Shown piece after piece: positions 1-5,172 of a stretch of 5,172 nucleotides of DNA. The stretch comes from Acidobacteriota bacterium. GTDB taxonomy: Bacteria > Acidobacteriota > Terriglobia > Terriglobales > Acidobacteriaceae. A program made the position numbers and the translations under genes. Location: the NCBI GenBank assembly GCA_021809235.1, contig JAKBAG010000216.1, positions 1-5,172 of the forward strand, given 5' to 3'. The notes under the pieces were generated by a model. It saw only the letters and a program-made list of their open reading frames with translations, searched no databases and was not told the DNA's origin. How positions within the stretch are numbered: position 1 is the first letter of the stretch; every line of letters starts with the position of its first letter.

Positions 1-115
1 GTGTATAAGTTGGCCGCAGCCAAAACAGCGGAGCTTATGCAGATTATCGCTCATCTTAAGTGTTAGCCTACCAGCAAGCAGCCTGAAATGCGCAGCCTCC
101 TGGCATTCGAAAGTC
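1..115 (+). other. Leader region upstream of modABC
   Basis: This stretch is richer in A+T (about half of the first 80 bases) than the genes that follow and probably carries the modABC promoter. Seen: a small perfect inverted repeat TTGGC-CGCA-GCCAA (10-23), a wider ATAAG (5-9) / CTTAT (34-38) pair around it, and a CTTAAG palindrome at 55-60. There is no convincing -35/-10 pair, no recognisable ModE box and no Moco riboswitch that I can identify. The upstream neighbour is cut off by the window edge, so part of this may belong to its 3' flank. Confidence 0.3.
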
Positions 116-119
116 GGAG
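116..119 (+). promoter_or_regulatory. Ribosome binding site of modA (decides the start)
   Basis: GGAG lies 10 nt before ATG 130, followed by an A-rich spacer. The alternative ATG at 88 has no purine-rich motif at a useful distance, so this site favours the 280-residue product. Confidence 0.55.
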
Positions 120-129
120 AAAAACCAGA

Positions 130-972
130 ATGCATTTGTCGGTCCCAGGGAAGACCCTTTCACAACCGTTGTGCACACGATTCGGGCAGGATGCAGGATG
201 GTTTCTGGCACTGCTGCTCCTGCTCTGCTCGAATGCAGTTGCCCAACCGACGCGCCGGCCACTGCGCATTGCCGCAGCCGCTGATCTGCAGCCCGTGCTG
301 CCGCCTGTTCTTCATGCCTTCACGCAGCAGACGGGCATTCCGGCATCGGCCACCTTCGAATCCTCGTCGGCGCTTACGGCGCAGATTCTGAACGGAGCGG
401 AGTTCGATCTCTTTCTGTCTGCCGACATGCAGTACCCGGCCCGGGTAATTGCAGCCGGACTCGGTACCACCTCCAGACCGGTACCGTACGCGCATGGCGT
501 GCTTGTGCTGTTCACGCGAAAGGATTCCCGCTGGCCCCGCCCCACGCTCGACCTGCTTCGTGATCCGCAGCTGAAGCGGCTGGCTATTGCCGACCCGTAC
601 CGCGCACCCTATGGAAGTGCCGCAATGGCGGTTCTCAGCCGCCTGGGACTGGCCTCCGCCCTGCGCTCCAGGCTTGTCACAGCGGTCAACATTGCGCAGG
701 CGTCAGAGTTTGCCGAGACCGGAAATGCCGACGCCGGTCTGATCTCCCAGACTGCGGCCATGACTCCGGCGCTGCGCTCCGCAGGCAGCTTCCTTGTGGT
801 TCCGCAGCAGCTTTACCCGGTGATCACCCAGGGAGCCGTCGTGCTGGCACACGCGAACGGCTCTGCCCACGCCCGGCAACTGCTGGATTTTCTGCTTACC
901 CCTGCGGTGCAGCAGCAGCTTGTCCGCAGCGGACTGCAGGCGGTAGCTCCATCCACCCGAGAGGCGCAATAG
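130..972 (+). CDS. modA: Molybdate/tungstate ABC transporter, periplasmic substrate-binding protein
   Basis: Predicted 280-residue periplasmic protein that captures molybdate (possibly tungstate) and delivers it to ModB. Seen: a positively charged N-terminus, a Leu-rich core (WFLALLLLLC) and a signal peptidase I-type site AVA|QP at about residues 36-40. No good lipobox precedes the Cys, so a soluble periplasmic form is likely. Type II binding-protein motifs follow: AAADL (about 49-53), FESSSALTAQI (76-86), DLFLSAD (93-99), DPYRAPYGSAA (155-165) and ITQGAVVL near 232-239. Length suits the family. An in-frame ATG at 88 would add 14 residues, but it has no Shine-Dalgarno, whereas ATG 130 has GGAG 10 nt upstream and gives a more sensible signal peptide. 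A TTG at 169 would give an even shorter signal but is less likely. First gene of modABC; modB starts 4 nt after its stop. Two residues expected to bind oxyanion differ from E. coli ModA (see findings), so substrate preference is less certain than family. Confidence 0.9.
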   Translation: MHLSVPGKTLSQPLCTRFGQDAGWFLALLLLLCSNAVAQPTRRPLRIAAAADLQPVLPPVLHAFTQQTGIPASATFESSSALTAQILNGAEFDLFLSADMQYPARVIAAGLGTTSRPVPYAHGVLVLFTRKDSRWPRPTLDLLRDPQLKRLAIADPYRAPYGSAAMAVLSRLGLASALRSRLVTAVNIAQASEFAETGNADAGLISQTAAMTPALRSAGSFLVVPQQLYPVITQGAVVLAHANGSAHARQLLDFLLTPAVQQQLVRSGLQAVAPSTREAQ

Positions 973-976
973 CCCT

Positions 977-1642
977 ATGGACTGGCAGGCACTTGGACTC
1001 ACGCTTCGGCTGGCAACGGTGACCATGGGGATTCTGCTGCTGGTTGCCATTCCCTTTGCGGCCTGGATACGCCTGAGTGGCTCGCGCTTCCGGGCACTGG
1101 CGCAGGCCGTGGCTGCGCTGCCGCTGGTGCTGCCGCCCACGGTGTTGGGCTACTACCTGCTGGTGCTTCTGGGCAACCGCACGGCTCCGGGACGCGCCAT
1201 CGCTGCCCTGCTCGGCCATCCGCTGGCTTTTTCCTTCGCCGGGCTGGTTGTGGGCTCTGCACTGTACAGCATGCCATTCGCCGTCCAGCCGCTTGTGGCA
1301 GGATTCAGCTCCGTGCCCGAAGAGATGATCGATGCCGCCAGGCTGCTGGGGGCCGGACCGCTACGCATCACGCGAGAGATTCTGCTGCCGTTGGCTGGTC
1401 GCTCCCTGCTCACCGCCGGGCTACTGAGTTTTCTGCACACGGTGGGTGAGTTCGGCGTGGTACTGATGCTGGGCGGAGATATTCCCGGCGCAACCCGCAC
1501 GCTCTCGATCGTCCTCTTTGATCAGGTGCAGGACTTCAACCAGCAGGCAGCCAATCAGACATCCCTGGCGCTGCTGGGCATTTCCCTCACGGCACTGCTG
1601 GTGCTCTATGCCCGGCCAGCAAGGGCAGGTGGACATGATTGA
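977..1642 (+). CDS. modB: Molybdate ABC transporter permease
   Basis: Predicted 221-residue inner-membrane permease that dimerises to form the oxyanion channel of ModB2C2. Seen: several hydrophobic segments (about residues 10-31, 43-66, 84-110, 142-166 and 195-211), in line with the five or so helices usual for ModB. The family-typical PLVLPPTVLGYYLLVLLG lies at 49-66. The cytoplasmic EAA coupling loop at about 119-139 begins DAARLLGAGPLRITRE and carries the conserved Gly (G125). The loop contacts the ModC dimer. A GEFGVVLMLGG stretch (157-167) also matches ModB. Length is normal for a stand-alone permease. The start ATG lies 4 nt after the modA stop, with GAGG at 961-964 inside the modA tail as Shine-Dalgarno. 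The last 8 nt overlap modC, which suggests translational coupling. Family assignment is firm; the exact oxyanion is inferred. Confidence 0.94.
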   Translation: MDWQALGLTLRLATVTMGILLLVAIPFAAWIRLSGSRFRALAQAVAALPLVLPPTVLGYYLLVLLGNRTAPGRAIAALLGHPLAFSFAGLVVGSALYSMPFAVQPLVAGFSSVPEEMIDAARLLGAGPLRITREILLPLAGRSLLTAGLLSFLHTVGEFGVVLMLGGDIPGATRTLSIVLFDQVQDFNQQAANQTSLALLGISLTALLVLYARPARAGGHD

Positions 1643-2339
1643 ACTGGACCTGCACGCCTGCGCCGGAGGCTTTCATCTGCAGGCTGTCTGCCAGCTGACC
1701 GCTCCGCTCACCGTTGTCTTCGGTCCCTCTGGTGCGGGCAAAAGTACGCTGCTGCGCATCCTGGCGGGACTGGCGAAACCCGACCGAGGACGCGTGAGCC
1801 TGCATGGTCGCCTGCTCACGGATACCACCCGTCGTCTGCATCTGCCCCCGGGCAAACGAGGCATGACCATGGCTGGACAGCGGGCATCGCTGTTTCCGCA
1901 GATATCCGTTGCCCGCAACGTTGCCTTTGGACTGCGGTCACTGAGTGAAACCGAACGCGTGCAGCGCATCGCGGAGTCGCTGGCACTGGTGGGAGGCGAA
2001 GCCCTGACGGATCGACGCACGGCAACGCTTTCCGGCGGAGAGGCGCAACGGGTCGCACTGGCCCGCGCACTGGCTCCCAGACCGGAGCTGCTCCTGCTGG
2101 ACGAGCCGCTCTCCGCACTGGATACCGTGGCCCGGGATCGCACCATGGCGGCAATGCTCCACTGGCTCGGCACGCATGGCATCCAGACCATTCTCGTCAC
2201 GCATGATGCCGCAGATGCTCTGCGCACACAGGCCGAGGTCCTCCGCATGCAGGCAGGACGCATCGTGGCCCAGGGGCCTGCAATGGAAGTACTCGATGAA
2301 GAGCGCAGACGGCTTCTTGCTCGACTGCAGCAAGCCTGA
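1635..2339 (+). CDS. modC: Molybdate ABC transporter ATP-binding protein, short form
   Basis: Predicted 234-residue cytoplasmic ATPase that powers ModB. All ABC signatures are visible: Walker A GPSGAGKST (30-38), Q-loop Gln82 in AGQRASLFPQ, signature LSGGEAQRVALARAL (132-146), Walker B LLLLDEP (152-158), D-loop SALD (160-163) and switch His190 in LVTHD. The protein stops about 40 residues after the H-loop, so the C-terminal TOBE/Mop domain of the roughly 350-residue E. coli ModC is absent. The stop codon is followed at once by the opposing murB stop, with no remnant of the domain. The start at 1635 overlaps the modB end by 8 nt and has AAGGG at 1621-1625 as Shine-Dalgarno. The frame is open back to 1518, but that extension lies entirely inside modB and lacks ABC homology. 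ModA and ModB neighbours support the molybdate assignment over other ABC importers. Confidence 0.92.
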   Translation: MIELDLHACAGGFHLQAVCQLTAPLTVVFGPSGAGKSTLLRILAGLAKPDRGRVSLHGRLLTDTTRRLHLPPGKRGMTMAGQRASLFPQISVARNVAFGLRSLSETERVQRIAESLALVGGEALTDRRTATLSGGEAQRVALARALAPRPELLLLDEPLSALDTVARDRTMAAMLHWLGTHGIQTILVTHDAADALRTQAEVLRMQAGRIVAQGPAMEVLDEERRRLLARLQQA

Positions 2340-2340
2340 A

Positions 2341-3393
2341 TCAGAAGCCCAGTAGCACCGGCTCCATCTCCAGCCGAATCGCGAATCGCTGCTCCACGGT
2401 AGCCACAATGCGATCCCGCAGCGCGAGCAGCTCCGCCGTAGTGCCGTTGCCGCTGTGGATCAGCGCCAGCGTATGGCGCGACGAGATGCCGACATGGCCC
2501 ATGCGGTAGCCTCGGACAAATCCTGCCTGCTCCAGCAGCCATGCTGCTGGAATCTTCACCGAACCGGGGGATGCCGGGTAGCAGGGCGGCTCGCTGTGCA
2601 GCTGGCGGGCAAGTGCGGCATGCTGCTCCGCAGAAACGATCGGATTGCGGAAAAAACTTCCCGCGCTCATGGTATCCGGATCGCCGGAGACAAGCAGCAT
2701 GCCTTTGCCTCGGCGTATGGCACGGACCGTGTCGGCAACCTCGGTCAGCGTGGGCCTGGAGCTTCCGGCAAAGGCTCTCTCCAGATCGGCGTAGCGGATG
2801 CTGGGCTCGCCGCCCGGCAGCAATCCGTATTCGACCGCTGTAATGATGTAGCGATCCCTAGCCGTGGTATTGAAAATGCTTTGGCGATAGGAAAAGTGGC
2901 ACTCTGCGGCCGTCATCTCATGGAACTGGAGTGTGGAGCGATCCAGCACGCGGACGCGCAGAATGGTGTCGGCCACCTCCTGCCCATAGGCTCCCACATT
3001 CTGCACCGGCGTGCCCCCCACTGTGCCGGGAATTCCCGCCAGGCACTCTACTCCGGCGCAGTCCATGGCTACAGCTTCAGCCACAAAGGCATCCCAGGAT
3101 TCCCCCGCAGCGGCACGCAGAATGCACTGGTCCCCCTGGAAGGTACGTGAGATGCCGCGCAGCGCAGGCTGCACCACCAGCCCCGGAAAACCCGCATCGG
3201 AGACGACGAGGTTGCTGCCGCCGCCGAGCACAAACACCGGCAATTGCAGACCATTGGCCCACTCCAGTGCTTCCACCAGTTCGGCTTCCGAGGAGACAGC
3301 AACAAACCAACGTGCCGGACCGCCCAGTCCAAGGGTTGTCAATGGTGCCAATGGGCGATTTTCTTCCAGATGCAAACCGGATTTGGGGTTCAT
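2341..3393 (-). CDS. murB: UDP-N-acetylenolpyruvoylglucosamine reductase (type I MurB)
   Basis: Predicted 350-residue cytoplasmic flavoenzyme that reduces UDP-GlcNAc-enolpyruvate to UDP-MurNAc with NADPH, the second committed step of peptidoglycan synthesis. Seen: N-terminal TTLGLGGPARWF (19-30), FAD-binding VLGGGSNLVVSD (55-66), AGIPGTVGGTPVQNVGAYG (119-137), FSYRQSIF (167-174), AGSFFRNP (244-251) with the proton-donor Ser246, CYPASPGSVKIPAAWLLEQAG (part of 271-291), and a C-terminal LEMEP whose Glu344 aligns with E. coli Glu325. The YRQS insertion and the length mark the E. coli-like type I enzyme, not the shorter type II of Bacillus. The gene stands alone, away from any mur/fts cluster in view. 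It converges on modC with one base between the stop codons. The start ATG (complement of 3391-3393) has no clear Shine-Dalgarno, but the N-terminal motif begins soon after it and no better start is available. Confidence 0.95.
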   Translation of the reverse strand: MNPKSGLHLEENRPLAPLTTLGLGGPARWFVAVSSEAELVEALEWANGLQLPVFVLGGGSNLVVSDAGFPGLVVQPALRGISRTFQGDQCILRAAAGESWDAFVAEAVAMDCAGVECLAGIPGTVGGTPVQNVGAYGQEVADTILRVRVLDRSTLQFHEMTAAECHFSYRQSIFNTTARDRYIITAVEYGLLPGGEPSIRYADLERAFAGSSRPTLTEVADTVRAIRRGKGMLLVSGDPDTMSAGSFFRNPIVSAEQHAALARQLHSEPPCYPASPGSVKIPAAWLLEQAGFVRGYRMGHVGISSRHTLALIHSGNGTTAELLALRDRIVATVEQRFAIRLEMEPVLLGF

Positions 3394-3503
3394 CGTTACA
3401 GTCAGGCTATACCAGATTGCGGCAAGAAGCCGAAGTCTGCGGCGCAGAGAGCCATCCCCCGGTACACTGGAAATAACGGAGATTTCTCTCCGCCGGAGGC
3501 ACG
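3394..3503. promoter_or_regulatory. Divergent intergenic region between murB and the bacilliredoxin gene
   Basis: These 110 bp must hold the start signals of both genes if they are not read from further away. On the minus strand a TATAGC element (complement of 3405-3410) could be a -10 for murB, though its -35 match is poor. On the plus strand TACACT at 3463-3468 is a possible -10 for the bacilliredoxin gene, also without a good -35. The location is well supported; the elements are weak. Confidence 0.35.
3495..3499 (+). promoter_or_regulatory. Ribosome binding site of the bacilliredoxin gene
   Basis: A strong GGAGG sits only 4 nt before ATG 3504, closer than usual. The next in-frame ATG (3519) would be 19 nt away, too far, so 3504 is the better start. 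Confidence 0.6.
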
Positions 3504-3929
3504 ATGTATCCAGAGATTATGGTGATCCCGATGCGCGAGGAACTCACGCGCGCCGGCATTCAGGAGGCACGCACTGCAGAGGAAGTGGATGCAGCGCTGC
3601 AGCAGCCTGGCACGACGATGGTGGTGGTGAACTCAATCTGCGGTTGCGCAGCAGGAAAGATGCGCCCCGGTGTGCGACTGGCACTGGGACACAGCACGCT
3701 TCCCGATCGCTCGATCACCGTCTTTGCCGGCCAGGACCGTGAAGCGACTGAACGCGCCCGCTCCTACTTTGAAGGCCACCCGCCAACCTCGCCCGCCATT
3801 GCCATCCTGCGCGATGGAAAGCTGGTCTACCTGATGCAGCGCTACGTGATTGAAGCAGCCACCGCTCCGCAGATTGCCGGCGAGTTGGCCCGCGCCTTCG
3901 ATGAGCTCTGCTCGAAGACCACAGCCTAA
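3504..3929 (+). CDS. Bacilliredoxin, BrxA/BrxB (YphP/YqiW, DUF1094) family
   Basis: Predicted 141-residue cytoplasmic thioredoxin-fold protein of the family whose B. subtilis members BrxA/BrxB remove bacillithiol from S-bacillithiolated proteins. Seen: IPMREELTRAG (8-18), TAEEVDAAL (24-32), the hallmark VVVNSICGCAAG (40-51) with a CGC active site at Cys47-Gly48-Cys49, TVFAGQDREAT (72-82), and a Ser/Pro-containing PPTSPAIAILRDG (93-105). Length matches the B. subtilis proteins. Cys136 near the C-terminus is an additional thiol in a place where the family often has a terminal Cys. The gene is divergent from murB and is followed by strong hairpins, so it is probably monocistronic. Family membership is nearly certain. 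The use of bacillithiol here is inferred, since no bsh gene is in view; it could act on another low-molecular-weight thiol. I could not separate BrxA from BrxB. Confidence 0.93.
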   Translation: MYPEIMVIPMREELTRAGIQEARTAEEVDAALQQPGTTMVVVNSICGCAAGKMRPGVRLALGHSTLPDRSITVFAGQDREATERARSYFEGHPPTSPAIAILRDGKLVYLMQRYVIEAATAPQIAGELARAFDELCSKTTA

Positions 3930-3941
3930 GGACATGGCATC

Positions 3942-3969
3942 CCGCCACTGCGCCTTCGCGCGGTGGCGG
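3942..3969 (+). terminator. GC-rich hairpin after the bacilliredoxin gene, possible terminator
   Basis: CCGCCAC (3942-3948) pairs with GTGGCGG (3963-3969), and pairing continues inward through one T-G wobble to give a 12-13 bp stem closed by a 4-nt loop around CTTC. It begins 12 nt after the stop codon, where a terminator is expected. There is no T-run behind it, so it may be a non-canonical terminator, an RNA 3'-end stabiliser or a repeat unit. Confidence 0.5.
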
Positions 3970-3973
3970 CTCC

Positions 3974-3995
3974 CGCTGCTCGCCGGCGAGCGGTG
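3974..3995. repeat. Second palindrome downstream of the bacilliredoxin gene
   Basis: GCTCGCCGGCGAGC (3978-3991) is a perfect 14-bp palindrome, extended by wobble and C-G pairs to about 3974-3995. It follows the first hairpin after only a few bases. Together they could form a tandem terminator, or this could be a protein-binding palindrome. The sequence alone does not decide. Confidence 0.45.
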
Positions 3996-3996
3996 T

Positions 3997-4157
3997 TGGC
4001 GATAGCTAGTGGTTGGGTACTACCACCCATGCAACAGACAACATGACAGGAACAGGCATCCGCATTCGTGTGCGCATAAGGGAAAACGAACGCGCAAAGA
4101 ACTGCGAATGAAGGATTTTTCTAGCGCAGGGGTATGTACAGGCGATAGGATGACGGG
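3997..4157 (+). promoter_or_regulatory. Leader and presumed promoter region of the LacI-type gene
   Basis: This non-coding stretch is less GC-rich than the genes around it, with a T-run at 4115-4120. No convincing -35/-10 pair is visible; TATGTA at 4133-4138 is the best -10 candidate. GGCGATAG occurs at 3999-4006 and again at 4141-4148, and CTAGCGC (4121-4127) forms an imperfect inverted repeat with GCGATAG (4142-4148). Such repeats could be operator half-sites for autoregulation or chance. Only tiny ORFs without ribosome sites lie here. Confidence 0.35.
4147..4150 (+). promoter_or_regulatory. Ribosome binding site of the LacI-type gene (supports the GTG start)
   Basis: AGGA lies 7 nt before GTG 4158, a good spacing. 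No in-frame ATG exists before the DNA-binding domain, so this site fixes a GTG start. Confidence 0.6.
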
Positions 4158-5172
4158 GTGAGTCCTCGAAGCGTTCGCACTGTCGCCAAGGAAAAGACCG
4201 ACATCCGCACTGTCGCCTCGCTGGCACGGGTCTCTATTGCCACGGTCTCGCGCACCATCAATGGCTCCTCAGCTGTCAGTGAAAAGCTATCCAAGCGCGT
4301 CTGGCAGGCCATCGAACAGCTGAACTACTTTCCCAATACCCATGCCCGCAGCCTGGTCTCGGGTCGCAGCCGCATCGTGGGCATCATCGTCGAGGACATC
4401 ACCAATCCCTTCTTTCCGGAGCTGATTGCCAGCTTTGAGGAGTTTGCTGTCGCGCAGGGCTATGAGGTACTGGTAAGCACCGGAAAGATCGAGAATGCCG
4501 CCCAGATCGAGCGCATTGTGCGGCGCATGCTGGAGCGCAAGGTGGAGGGCGTGGCCGTGCTCACCTTCGGCAGCGAGGAGTCCGTTCTGGATCAGCTGTC
4601 GATGCATGGCATTCCAATGGTGCTGGCGGAGTTTCAGGTAGACAATCCGCAGGTGCACACGCTTGCGATCGACTATGCCACCGGCATTCGCGAGGCGGTG
4701 GATCATCTGGTTGCACTGGGGCACCGCAAAATTGGCTTTCTGGCTGGTCCACACACCCTTCACTCAGCCGGTACACGTCTGCACTGCTTTCAAGACTCCA
4801 CGGCCGCCTGCGGGCTGAAGATTGGTCCGGAGTGGATTGTGGAGGCCGATCATACCCTGCAAGGCGGCGTCAGCGGGATGCAGCAGTTGCTGCGCCTCAA
4901 GGACCGGCCCACCGCTGTCATCTGCTCCAATGACATGACCGCAATCGGCGTCCTCCACGCTGCGCATCAGGCCAAGCTGAGTGTTCCAGAGGAGCTGTCC
5001 GTCATCGGCCTGGATGATATCGCCTTCACCCAATACACGCTGCCCCCGCTCACCACAATCGGCCTGTCACGGCACGCGCTGGGACGGGCTGCATTCGAGG
5101 CACTCTACCAGCAGGCAGAGCACGGCGAGGCATCCGCCGCCAAACCAAACTATATTGTCAGCACCAAGCTCG
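4158..5172 (+). CDS. LacI/GalR-family transcriptional regulator (3' end cut by window edge)
   Basis: The first 338 residues of a DNA-binding repressor lie in the window. Seen: an N-terminal helix-turn-helix DIRTVASLARVSIATVSR (about 15-32) with the following TING, hinge helix PNTHARSLVSG (59-69) with the minor-groove Leu66, and then a periplasmic-binding-protein-like effector domain. That domain shows IVGIIVEDITNPFFPEL (73-89), DYATGIREAVDHLVALGHRK (172-191), GFLAGP (193-198), AVICSNDMTAIGVL (253-266) and SVIGLDDIAF (281-290), all typical LacI/GalR positions. Family members are usually 330-350 residues, so only the last handful should lie beyond 5172. The start is GTG; a 14-residue tail precedes the usual family start. 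A 12-bp in-frame direct repeat encodes RTVA twice (residues 7-10 and 17-20). The effector is probably a sugar or sugar derivative, as for most of the family. I cannot name it, and no target gene is in view. Confidence 0.92.
   Translation, partial: MSPRSVRTVAKEKTDIRTVASLARVSIATVSRTINGSSAVSEKLSKRVWQAIEQLNYFPNTHARSLVSGRSRIVGIIVEDITNPFFPELIASFEEFAVAQGYEVLVSTGKIENAAQIERIVRRMLERKVEGVAVLTFGSEESVLDQLSMHGIPMVLAEFQVDNPQVHTLAIDYATGIREAVDHLVALGHRKIGFLAGPHTLHSAGTRLHCFQDSTAACGLKIGPEWIVEADHTLQGGVSGMQQLLRLKDRPTAVICSNDMTAIGVLHAAHQAKLSVPEELSVIGLDDIAFTQYTLPPLTTIGLSRHALGRAAFEALYQQAEHGEASAAKPNYIVSTKL

Noticed and set aside
1..60. ModE-binding site or Moco riboswitch upstream of modA
   Set aside because: Only short inverted repeats are present; nothing matches the TATAT-type ModE box and the visible leader is too short and unstructured for a Moco riboswitch.
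1..66. Possible 3' tail of an upstream gene in frame 1, ending with TAG at 64-66
   Set aside because: Only 21 codons are visible, they match no family I recognise, and open frames this short occur by chance.
1518..1634. N-terminal extension of modC to an ATG at 1518
   Set aside because: The 39 extra codons lie inside modB in another frame, are rich in Arg, Cys and Trp, and do not resemble an ABC ATPase; ATG 1635 has a good ribosome site and the usual overlap.
1673..2542. Open reading frame of 289 codons on the minus strand across modC and the murB end
   Set aside because: It is antisense to a clear ABC ATPase, its protein is rich in Ser, Arg, Ala and Pro with no recognisable domain, and long open antisense frames are common in GC-rich DNA.
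2455..3150. Open reading frame of 231 codons on the plus strand within murB
   Set aside because: It lies wholly antisense to a fully conserved MurB, and no domain or ribosome site supports it.
3934..4005. Small ORF of 23 codons starting at ATG 3934
   Set aside because: It runs straight through the two hairpins, its only ribosome-like AAGG is 2 nt from the ATG, and its Arg/Trp-rich product looks like translated palindrome.
4043..4111. Small ORF of 22 codons starting at ATG 4043
   Set aside because: No ribosome site precedes it and the product has no recognisable feature; more likely leader DNA.
4287..4763. Open reading frame of 158 codons on the minus strand within the LacI-type gene
   Set aside because: It is antisense to a well-conserved LacI-type effector domain and has no support of its own.

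Overview
The window looks like ordinary chromosomal DNA from a GC-rich, Gram-negative-type bacterium. My best guess is an Acidobacteriota member (Terriglobia/Acidobacteriaceae-like). The grounds are a bacilliredoxin of the CGC type beside a type I MurB, a LacI-type regulator and fairly GC-rich codon usage. This is an inference from gene content and style; no marker gene is present to settle it.

Layout, left to right. Positions 1-129 are a less GC-rich leader. Positions 130-2339 are a compact molybdate-type ABC transporter operon on the + strand: modA (periplasmic binding protein), modB (permease) and modC (ATPase). The modA-modB gap is 4 nt and modB overlaps modC by 8 nt. Next comes murB on the minus strand (2341-3393), convergent with modC and separated from it by a single base. 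A 110-bp divergent spacer (3394-3503) separates murB from a bacilliredoxin gene (3504-3929, +). A 228-bp non-coding stretch (3930-4157) holds two GC-rich hairpins just after the bacilliredoxin gene and a possible control region. Finally a LacI-family repressor starts with GTG at 4158 (+) and runs off the right edge, probably only a few residues short of its natural end.

ModABC together should import molybdate or tungstate for molybdenum-cofactor enzymes. ModC is a short form with no C-terminal TOBE/Mop regulatory domain. MurB makes UDP-MurNAc for peptidoglycan. The bacilliredoxin points to thiol redox control. The LacI regulator probably belongs to a carbohydrate locus beyond the window. These are neighbours rather than one pathway.

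I found no mobile element, CRISPR array, tRNA or rRNA, and nothing that I can honestly call a new system. The points most worth checking are the missing ModC regulatory domain, altered oxyanion-pocket residues in ModA, the isolated bacilliredoxin, and the tandem hairpins at 3942-3996.
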